Part shown: positions 23,913 through 29,658 of the stretch, one piece after another
Numbering within the stretch: position 1 is the first letter of the stretch
How the letters are laid out: the number at the start of each line of letters is the position of its first letter
Source: a virus
IMG/VR virus record: IMGVR_UViG_3300022074_000260
Location: 1-29,658 of that record
DNA length: 29,658 nucleotides
Strand: one strand, 5' to 3'
Translations under genes and position numbers: made by a program
Notes under the pieces: generated by a model
Seen by the model: only the letters and a program-made list of their open reading frames with translations
Databases searched by the model: none
What the model was told of the DNA's origin: nothing

Positions 23913-24188
23913 ATGAACAAATATCGTGAAAACGAGACTCTACAAATCGTCCAACAGTATGTCGATAACACATACCAAGGACATTATGTAGGGGATGATC
24001 AAGACAAGACACAGACCTTAGACCTTTTAGAGTCCATAGGTACTGTGTCTGACTTTTGTCAATCTAACATCATAAAATATGCTGCTAGGTTCGGCAAGAA
24101 AAATGGCAAGAATAAGTCTGACTTACTAAAAGTCATGCACTATGCTATACTACTGTACCACTTCTCAAACTTTGATAATGATTCCTGA
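23913..24188 (+). CDS. DUF3310-like small protein
   Basis: This 91-aa protein ends with FCQSNIIKYAARFGKKNGKN and SDLLKVMHYAILLYHF. This matches the pattern of the small phage DUF3310 (nucleotide-kinase-associated) family, in which N-I-I-K-Y and a K-x-D-L-x-K block are the signature. The family's function is uncertain. A TATAAT lies two bases before the ATG, too close to act as its promoter. It ends 4 bases before the sliding clamp start, so the two are co-translated. Confidence 0.65.
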   Translation: MNKYRENETLQIVQQYVDNTYQGHYVGDDQDKTQTLDLLESIGTVSDFCQSNIIKYAARFGKKNGKNKSDLLKVMHYAILLYHFSNFDNDS

Positions 24189-24192
24189 TTCT

Positions 24193-24924
24193 ATGAAAAT
24201 TTCTGATGAACAACTAGAAGTATTTAATATCTTCAAACTAATTAATCCTTCTATACTATTGAAACCAGGGCAGAGAGTATCCACTATCTCTAACAACAAA
24301 AACATTATGGGAGTGGCAGATTTTAACACTCTCAATATCCCTGTTCAAGCACCAATCTATGATCTACATGTGTTTCTAAACACTATGTCTATTGTATCTG
24401 GTGGTGATAGATTAAAGAGTGATGTTGACTTCCAAGAGAACTTAGTTAATATCAGTCACGGTCGTAGTAAGATGAAGTATTACTATGCTGACGAAAGAAT
24501 GATCACTGCTCCTCCTGATAAACTTGCTGACCTAGGAGAACCTGTACAGATAATGAACATCGAGTACATGGACTTCCAGAAGATGTTTAACGCAGCAGCA
24601 ACATACAGTCTTCCTGACATATGCTTCACTGCACATGAAGGTAACCTCAGTGCTATCGTTACGGACAAACGTAACAGTTCTTCAAATGTCTTTACAGTTG
24701 ATCTAGGTGAGACAGATAAAGAGTTCTGTTTCTGTGTTAAGACTGAGAACCTAAGGATTGTATGTCCTACATTAGGTGGTAAGTCAAACATTGTATCAGG
24801 ATATAAAGTTGAGTTGTTTACTAGCAAAGTTGCTAAACTATCTGCTATAATTAAATCAACAGCAAAGAAAGAATTACAATCTCTTGACTTGCTTGTTGCA
24901 CTTGAACCTGATTCGGAGTATTAA
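24193..24924 (+). CDS. 45: DNA polymerase sliding clamp gp45
   Basis: This 243-aa protein is the trimeric processivity clamp. In T4-like phages it also activates late transcription with gp55 and gp33. Signature segments are VFNIFKLINPSILLKPGQ, APIYDLHVFLNTMSIV and the C-terminal LDLLVALEPDSEY (T4 VVALEADSTHDF). I chose ATG 24193 (MKISDEQ), since T4 gp45 begins MKLS. An in-frame ATG at 24178 would add 5 residues and overlap the preceding gene. T4 gp45 is 228 aa. Confidence 0.92.
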   Translation: MKISDEQLEVFNIFKLINPSILLKPGQRVSTISNNKNIMGVADFNTLNIPVQAPIYDLHVFLNTMSIVSGGDRLKSDVDFQENLVNISHGRSKMKYYYADERMITAPPDKLADLGEPVQIMNIEYMDFQKMFNAAATYSLPDICFTAHEGNLSAIVTDKRNSSSNVFTVDLGETDKEFCFCVKTENLRIVCPTLGGKSNIVSGYKVELFTSKVAKLSAIIKSTAKKELQSLDLLVALEPDSEY

Positions 24925-24998
24925 TGTTGTACGGTTTAATATTTCTTGTTATAATATTCATCGTATTCCTAATCATCACATATTATAATCCACACTAA
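24924..24998 (+). CDS. 24-aa hydrophobic micro-protein
   Basis: The ATG uses the last base of the gp45 stop and the TAA gives the first base of the next ATG (TAATG at both ends). The product is nearly all hydrophobic (LIFLVIIFIVFLII at residues 5-18) with a YYNPH tail, so it is one bare membrane helix. The exact fit between two genes supports translation. No family is recognised. Confidence 0.55.
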   Translation: MLYGLIFLVIIFIVFLIITYYNPH

Positions 24999-25498
24999 TG
25001 AACATTTTTGTCACTGATCCTGATCCTACCAAGTCTGCTCAGTCTCTGCCTGACAAACACATAGTTAAGATGCCCCTAGAAACATGTCAAATGTTATCTA
25101 TTGTGGCATCAGAAGAATGGGGACATTCTTTTGGCACTCTACCTCGTGCAGATGGGCAACCATATCGTACAGAGAAGGGTGCCTTTCGTAATCATCCTTG
25201 CACACAGTGGGCGCAGAAAAACTGGCGGTGGTTAATCAACCATGGTCTTGCGTTGTGTGAGGAATATACCCACAGGTATGGTAAAAGACATACTTGTCAT
25301 GATACACTACTTGTAGCAGATCAAATCTTTCCTCGGGAAGATCTAGGTCCTACACCATTTGCTCGTGCTATGTACGATGAGTTCAAGCATGACAAATCTA
25401 TTTCCACATTTGATGCATACAAACGTTATGTTGCATCTAAACCTTGGGTATGTAATAATTACCTGAGGAAACCTGATCGCAAACCTACTTGGGTTTAA
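24998..25498 (+). CDS. Phage protein of unknown function, possible DNA-repair family
   Basis: This 166-aa protein starts MNIFVTDPDPTKSAQSLPDK and continues HIVKMPLETCQMLS, then NHPCTQWAQKNWRWLINHG and EEYTHRYGKRH. I recognise this as a widespread family of small phage proteins (DKH-x-VKM, NHPC-x-x-W, YTYRYGK pattern). Some relatives may be annotated as pyrimidine dimer glycosylase-like (endonuclease V related), but I am not certain of that link. The conserved His, Cys and Arg pattern suggests an enzyme. It lies between gp45 and gp44. Confidence 0.65.
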   Translation: MNIFVTDPDPTKSAQSLPDKHIVKMPLETCQMLSIVASEEWGHSFGTLPRADGQPYRTEKGAFRNHPCTQWAQKNWRWLINHGLALCEEYTHRYGKRHTCHDTLLVADQIFPREDLGPTPFARAMYDEFKHDKSISTFDAYKRYVASKPWVCNNYLRKPDRKPTWV

Positions 25499-25505
25499 TT
25501 TTATT

Positions 25506-26447
25506 ATGAATGAATTTCTTTGGGTCGAGAAGTATCGACCAGAGATTGTTGACGATTGTATTCTCCCAGAGGATACAAAAGAAATGTTTAAAGGATTCCT
25601 AGAACAAGGAGAGATACCTAATCTTCTCCTAGCAGGACCCGCAGGCATAGGTAAAACAACTATTGCCAAAGCATTATGTAAAGAACTGGGTGCAGATTAC
25701 TATGTAATCAACGGTTCTGATGAAGGTAGATTCCTAGACACTGTAAGAAATCAAGCAAAGTCATTTGCTGCTAGTGTCTCCCTTACATCAAAAGCAAAAC
25801 ATAAAGTAATTATTATCGACGAAGCAGATAATACTACTCCTGACGTGCAGATGTTACTGCGTGCAAACATTGAGGAGTTCCAGAATGCTTGTCGATTTAT
25901 ATTCACATGCAACTATAAGAATAGGATCCTTGATCCAATACATTCTCGTTGTTCAGTTGTAGATTTCCATGTAAAAGGAAAAGAGAAAGCACAACTAGCA
26001 ACACTATTCTTTAAGAGAGTTCATAAGATTCTTGCATTGGAGAATATTGAATTTGAAATGAAAGTTGTAGCAGAGATTGTACAAAAGTACTTTCCTGATT
26101 TTAGGAGGACATTAAATGAGTTACAAAAGTATTCCAGTAAAGGCAAAATTGATGTCGGGATTCTTGCTAGTGGTGCTGACATCACAGTTACTGATCTGGT
26201 TGGGCATCTTAAAAATAGAGAATTTACTAACATGAAGAAATGGGTTGTAAACAACCTAGATAATGAACCACATATCATTATGAGAAAAGTTTACGACACC
26301 ATGTATACTCACATGAAACCGAAGAGTATACCCGAAGCAGTTCTAATCATAGGTGAGTACCAATACAAATCAAACTTTGTTATGGATCAGGAAATTAATC
26401 TGGTTGCATTCATGACAGAACTAATGATGAGGTGTGAATTTCAATGA
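25506..26447 (+). CDS. 44: Clamp loader ATPase subunit gp44
   Basis: This 313-aa AAA+ ATPase opens and loads the gp45 clamp, as four subunits with one gp62. Motifs are LWVEKYRP near the N-terminus, Walker A GPAGIGKT at residues 44-51, Walker B IIIDEAD at 102-108, and the SRC motif Ser147-Arg148-Cys149 that acts across the subunit interface. T4 gp44 is 319 aa. The stop overlaps the next start by ATGA. Confidence 0.96.
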   Translation: MNEFLWVEKYRPEIVDDCILPEDTKEMFKGFLEQGEIPNLLLAGPAGIGKTTIAKALCKELGADYYVINGSDEGRFLDTVRNQAKSFAASVSLTSKAKHKVIIIDEADNTTPDVQMLLRANIEEFQNACRFIFTCNYKNRILDPIHSRCSVVDFHVKGKEKAQLATLFFKRVHKILALENIEFEMKVVAEIVQKYFPDFRRTLNELQKYSSKGKIDVGILASGADITVTDLVGHLKNREFTNMKKWVVNNLDNEPHIIMRKVYDTMYTHMKPKSIPEAVLIIGEYQYKSNFVMDQEINLVAFMTELMMRCEFQ

Positions 26448-26608
26448 ACTGTTGGCACTGTAACACAGAACTGATTTGGGGTGGTGACCACGATGGTGAG
26501 GACTACTGCAATGAAGAATATAATATAGTTACTAACCTATCGTGTCCTAAGTGTGATGCGTTTGTTTTAGTTTATCATTCGCCAAAGGCATGGGACAATG
26601 ACGATTAA
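26444..26608 (+). CDS. Small zinc-ribbon protein, 54 aa
   Basis: The ATG overlaps the gp44 stop (ATGA). The 54-aa product starts MNCWHCNTELIWGGD and has a second pair (SCPKCD), giving a Cys3/Cys6 and Cys34/Cys37 zinc ribbon. It ends overlapping the oxygenase start by 11 bases. Small ribbons of this type often bind nucleic acid or regulate transcription, but nothing more specific can be seen. Confidence 0.75.
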   Translation: MNCWHCNTELIWGGDHDGEDYCNEEYNIVTNLSCPKCDAFVLVYHSPKAWDNDD

Positions 26609-27224
26609 GAAACATGAACTATTTCCTACAAGAGTGTATGAGTTCAACCTAGAAGGTGAGGACTTAAACATTATGCATCAAGCAAGAGAACACTTAGGGA
26701 CTCTTGACTATGCTATGTACAATTACCCTGCTGGTGTTAGAACAACTCGTGGTGATATTCATAAAGATGAACCGATGAAACCTCTTTGTGGATTCTTTGA
26801 GGACTGTTTAGAGTTTATTAGACTTGATCTTGCATTACAAGTAGAGGAACTTAAAATCTCACTTGCTTGGGCAAACTATGCACCATCAGGATCAGGTGCA
26901 GGACACCCTCTTCATCGTCACCCTTATTCTTATCTCTCTGGGGTTTTCTATTTCACCGAAGGTTCTGAAACAATCTTCCAAGACCCAGTAGATATCCGTA
27001 ATCTTGACACATTAGAGATTATAAGAGATCATTTCGATGGTCCCTTTGAAAAGTCAGAAGCAAAACCAGGGAAACTAATGGTATTTCCTGGATGGTTACG
27101 ACATTACAGTAATCCTCATGCAGGGAAAGAAGACAGATATACTATGTCATTCAACTCATTACCTAATGGTGCTGTAAATGCAGGACCACAGGGTATACCG
27201 ATGGCGAGGATAAAAGTACTATGA
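26598..27224 (+). CDS. 2OG-Fe(II) oxygenase
   Basis: This 208-aa protein has the pattern of the small phage 2-oxoglutarate/Fe(II) oxygenase family. HRHPYSYLSGVFYF at 106-119 supplies candidate iron ligands His106/His108. FPGWLRHYSNP at 163-173 gives the distal His169, and DRYTMSFN gives Arg180, which should bind 2-oxoglutarate. Such enzymes hydroxylate proteins, nucleic acids or metabolites; the substrate here is unknown. They are very common in cyanophages. It is coupled to the methylase by ATGA. Confidence 0.85.
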   Translation: MTIKKHELFPTRVYEFNLEGEDLNIMHQAREHLGTLDYAMYNYPAGVRTTRGDIHKDEPMKPLCGFFEDCLEFIRLDLALQVEELKISLAWANYAPSGSGAGHPLHRHPYSYLSGVFYFTEGSETIFQDPVDIRNLDTLEIIRDHFDGPFEKSEAKPGKLMVFPGWLRHYSNPHAGKEDRYTMSFNSLPNGAVNAGPQGIPMARIKVL

Positions 27225-28075
27225 AATTAAACAAATTATTAAAGACTCCACTCAGATATCCTGGGGGTAAATCAAGAGCAGCAGTCAGACTATACAACTG
27301 GTTTCCTCTTGACATAGAAGAGTTCAGAGAACCATTTGTCGGTGGTGGATCTATGGCATTATATTTTAGTCAATGTCACCCAGAGACACCTGTATGGATT
27401 AATGATCTGTATGTTCCTCTGTATCATTTCTGGATAAACCTTAGAGATCGTGGTGATGAGTTAAGTGATGTTTGTTATGCTATCAAACAAGAGCATGCAA
27501 CACCTGATCTTGCTAAGGAATTGTTTGACCAGAGTAAGAAAGAGATTATCAATGCAGATAGTTTCAGACAGGCAGTATTGTTCTGGGTACTTAACAAGTG
27601 TAGTTACTCTGGTCTGACAGAGAACTCATCATTCTCACAGTCAGCATCCAAACAGAACTTCACACTTCGTGGTGCATCTAATCTTAAAAAGTATCAGGAT
27701 ATTATATCTCACTGGGAGATAACTTGTCTTGATTATACTGATCCATTACAACAAGAAGGTGAAGGTGTATTCCAATTCTTAGATCCTCCTTATAAAATAG
27801 GATCTTATTTGTACGGTAGAGACGCAGGATTGCATAAAGACTTTGATCATGCTAAATTTGCTGAGGATTGTAAAGATTGTGAAGGTCAATGGATGATCAC
27901 CTATAATATAGATGAAGAGATAGAGGAAATGTTTAAGGAATATAACCAACGTTATTTCTCTATGACATATGGAATGCAGCATAGACCAGACAACACTAAG
28001 AAAGCAGAGTTATTAATAACAAACTACGACGAAGAACCTACCAACCCACTTGAAACACTTCTTTATGGACAATAA
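27221..28075 (+). CDS. dam: DNA adenine methylase (D12 class, Dam-like)
   Basis: This 284-aa N6-adenine methyltransferase has LRYPGGKS at residues 11-18 (SAM and target region), EPFVGGGS at 37-44 (motif I) and catalytic DPPY at 188-191 (motif IV). The alpha-class order matches T4 Dam (259 aa). The target is probably GATC by family analogy, which I cannot prove. GATC is frequent in this window, so there is no sign that the phage avoids the site. It may protect phage DNA from host restriction. It overlaps gp62 by 11 bases. Confidence 0.92.
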   Translation: MKLNKLLKTPLRYPGGKSRAAVRLYNWFPLDIEEFREPFVGGGSMALYFSQCHPETPVWINDLYVPLYHFWINLRDRGDELSDVCYAIKQEHATPDLAKELFDQSKKEIINADSFRQAVLFWVLNKCSYSGLTENSSFSQSASKQNFTLRGASNLKKYQDIISHWEITCLDYTDPLQQEGEGVFQFLDPPYKIGSYLYGRDAGLHKDFDHAKFAEDCKDCEGQWMITYNIDEEIEEMFKEYNQRYFSMTYGMQHRPDNTKKAELLITNYDEEPTNPLETLLYGQ

Positions 28076-28460
28076 ATTTGAGTACTCATTAACTGCATAT
28101 CTTAATGGTATAAACTTAAAACAAGGTAACCTTCAAGACGATGAACGTGCCATGAAAAAGTATCCAAAGTTCGTTATAAACAAGTGTATGTCAGACTATA
28201 TTGACTGTATTATGTACAGCAATGAGATGAATCGTTTCTATACTTTGGACAACGATCTTCAATATAATTTTTATCTATATAGTATTAGGAAATCCAAAAG
28301 GTTTTCTCCCTGGAATAAAAAATCGACAGATAACGACCTAGAACTTGTCAAAGAGTTCTACGGATATAGTACCGACAAGGCACAAGATGCATTGAAACTA
28401 CTGAGCAAGGGTCAACTTGAAGTCATCAAACTGAAATTAAATGTTGGAGGAAAAAAATGA
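28065..28460 (+). CDS. 62: Clamp loader small subunit gp62
   Basis: This 131-aa protein follows the cyanophage gp62 pattern: MDNKFEYSLTAYLNGINLKQ, then PKFVINKCMSDYIDCIMYSNEMNR, SKRFSPWNKK and a C-terminal QLEVIKLKL. It is the adaptor subunit of the gp44/gp62 loader and lacks ATPase motifs. It is shorter than T4 gp62 (187 aa). I chose ATG 28065 over the in-frame TTG at 28050. It overlaps regA by 4 bases. Confidence 0.88.
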   Translation: MDNKFEYSLTAYLNGINLKQGNLQDDERAMKKYPKFVINKCMSDYIDCIMYSNEMNRFYTLDNDLQYNFYLYSIRKSKRFSPWNKKSTDNDLELVKEFYGYSTDKAQDALKLLSKGQLEVIKLKLNVGGKK

Positions 28461-28876
28461 CTGATGAGATCTCTTGGTCTCAGGATATGATGCTAGAAGT
28501 GACTTTAAAGGAACCTGATGACTTCCTAAAAGTCCGCGAGACCCTTACTCGTATCGGTGTAGCGTCCAGAAAGGACCACAAATTATATCAATCCTGTCAC
28601 ATATTACACAAAAAAGGAAAGTATTATATAGTACACTTTAAAGAACTGTTTGCGTTAGATGGTAAACCAGCAAACATCACTAAGAATGATGTTGAGAGAC
28701 GTAACAGAATTGCTAAGTTACTATTTGATTGGGGATTAGTAAATTTCCAAGCAGAAGAATTAACAGAGGTAGCACCATTGAATCAGATCAAGGTACTATC
28801 TTACAAAGACAAGGCAGACTGGGTGCTTGAATCCAAGTACAACATAGGTAAGAAGAAAGTAGTAGCAGAATCATGA
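28457..28876 (+). CDS. regA: Translational repressor RegA
   Basis: This 139-aa RNA-binding repressor blocks translation of early phage mRNAs by covering their start regions. It closely follows T4 RegA (122 aa): LKEPDDFLKVRETLTRIGVA, KLYQSCHILHKKGKYYIVHFKE and a C-terminal SKYNIGKK. The extra length is an N-terminal extension (MTDEISWSQDM) and a short tail. Its ribosome site is strong (GGAGG at 28446-28450) and leads into a run of A up to the ATG. This kind of A-rich initiation region is the type RegA itself recognises in T4, so autorepression is likely. Confidence 0.95.
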   Translation: MTDEISWSQDMMLEVTLKEPDDFLKVRETLTRIGVASRKDHKLYQSCHILHKKGKYYIVHFKELFALDGKPANITKNDVERRNRIAKLLFDWGLVNFQAEELTEVAPLNQIKVLSYKDKADWVLESKYNIGKKKVVAES

Positions 28877-29133
28877 CTAACTTTGCAAAACAACAAATCA
28901 AGAAGTTCTTTAACACAGGACAGTGGGCATTAAAGTTAATCTTTATTGTTGTTCTTTGTGAACTAGGCATTGTTATGGGTGCTATGGTTGGACTGGCAGG
29001 ACCACTTGATGAGAATGACAGTAACAACATCAAACATATTATGGGAATGATTGCTACTAAGTCCTTCGCACTGTATGCTGCTGAAAAAGCAGGAGCAAAA
29101 GAAAAGTATCTAATTGAAAAAGCAAAAGTATGA
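28873..29133 (+). CDS. Small membrane protein, 86 aa
   Basis: The frame is coupled to regA by ATGA. A basic N-terminus (FAKQQIKKFF) precedes a membrane segment at about residues 20-42 (ALKLIFIVVLCELGIVMGAM). A soluble helical tail ends EKAGAKEKYLIEKAKV. Function unknown; similar small proteins sit after regA in other cyanophages. Confidence 0.75.
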   Translation: MTNFAKQQIKKFFNTGQWALKLIFIVVLCELGIVMGAMVGLAGPLDENDSNNIKHIMGMIATKSFALYAAEKAGAKEKYLIEKAKV

Positions 29134-29393
29134 TTGGAAAAGAAACACCAGAGATCAAGTATGATAGAGCACTGTCCCTATTCCAAGAGTCAGTACTCAA
29201 ACCTGATCATAAACTCAGAGCATGTGCTCATAATCAAGGATGTCATGATGAGTTGATGGAGATCAGATCTCATGTCCTAGACTATTTGAAGACACTGAGG
29301 GAGGTTACACACCACACAAACCCTGATGAGAGTGATGAAATAGAGACTGCTAAGTTATCAAGTCAGAAACCTTACTACACAAAATGGAGATAA
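29130..29393 (+). CDS. Small hypothetical protein, 87 aa
   Basis: This soluble, charged protein is coupled to the previous gene by ATGA. It has a His and Cys containing middle (ACAHNQGCHDEL), then a helix (IRSHVLDYLKTLREV) and HHTNPDES. The C-x7-C and flanking His residues could bind a metal. No family is recognised. It overlaps the next start by 10 bases. Confidence 0.7.
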   Translation: MIGKETPEIKYDRALSLFQESVLKPDHKLRACAHNQGCHDELMEIRSHVLDYLKTLREVTHHTNPDESDEIETAKLSSQKPYYTKWR

Positions 29394-29658
29394 AGTTCGA
29401 GAAGTCATTTGGACCAGGGAAAGAACCATGGTATGTCAAGTATGAGAGATGGGCGAAGAAGCAACGCTTCCCTATCTCTTTTTTAGCGTTAGGGGTTATC
29501 GCTTGGTTAAAGGAGAAGTGGATAGAAGGTAAGGTTGACATGGAAATGACAAGTGTTGACGCACAGGCAGCAGAATTATTGCAAAAATGGGAAGAAGATG
29601 CTAAGATAAAGTCAACGATCAAGTCCACACCCTCAGAGGTGAAGGGACTTGACGACAT
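29384..29658 (+). CDS. Hypothetical protein, 3' end beyond the window
   Basis: An open frame from ATG 29384 continues through the window edge with no stop for 91 codons. It begins MEIKFEKSFGPGKEPWYVKY, with a basic segment (RWAKKQRFPISFLALGVIAW) that is weakly hydrophobic. A charged helical region (AAELLQKWEEDAKIK) follows. It shares the strand and overlap style of its neighbours, so it is real, but no function is recognised. Confidence 0.7.
   Translation, partial: MEIKFEKSFGPGKEPWYVKYERWAKKQRFPISFLALGVIAWLKEKWIEGKVDMEMTSVDAQAAELLQKWEEDAKIKSTIKSTPSEVKGLDD

Overview
The window is part of the genome of a T4-like cyanophage (marine myovirus). Every supported gene is on the + strand, packed head to tail with many ATGA or TAATG start/stop overlaps. 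The order TerL (gp17), sheath (gp18), tube (gp19), portal (gp20), prohead core, protease (gp21), scaffold (gp22), capsid (gp23), gp3, UvsY, UvsW, gp55, gp47, gp46, gp45, gp44, gp62, RegA is the conserved T4 core. A complete bilin reductase gene (pcyA) and a CobS/CobT-like pair point to a host among marine Synechococcus or Prochlorococcus. No tRNA, insertion sequence, CRISPR array or integrase was seen, and no stretch over 300 bases lacks a gene.

Layout. 1-1673: the end of an unidentified gene, a small membrane protein, a SNase-type nuclease, a small conserved protein and PcyA, an auxiliary metabolic gene abutting the terminase. 1666-3932: TerL and three small genes. 4022-12486: the virion module, with an enlarged tail sheath carrying a tandem-repeat insert, ending at two tandem hairpins. 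12600-15858: a small membrane protein, gp3, then recombination genes uvsY and uvsW and a possibly Sm-like protein. 15970-19592: the late sigma factor gp55, then the gp47/gp46 recombination nuclease. 19626-20356: four small proteins, three of them membrane proteins, behind a near-consensus sigma-70 promoter. 20435-23891: a large VWA protein with an HExxH motif and a CobS/MoxR-like AAA+ ATPase, each with its own upstream region; the two upstream regions share sequence blocks. 23913-28876: the sliding clamp and clamp loader set and RegA, interrupted by accessory genes (24-aa membrane peptide, a possible repair protein, zinc ribbon, 2OG-Fe(II) oxygenase, Dam-type methylase). 28873-29658: small proteins, the last cut by the window edge.

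How the genes work together. gp22, the gp67/68-like core protein and gp21 build and mature the gp23 head on the gp20 portal, and gp17 packages DNA. gp18, gp19 and gp3 make the contractile tail. UvsY, UvsW, gp46 and gp47 drive recombination-dependent replication with the gp44/62/45 clamp system. The clamp also couples replication to gp55-directed late transcription at TATAAATA or CTAAATA motifs, which lie upstream of several virion genes. RegA represses translation of early mRNAs. PcyA would act in the infected cell on the host tetrapyrrole pathway.

Gene identities rest on recognising motifs and family sequence by eye; no database search was possible.
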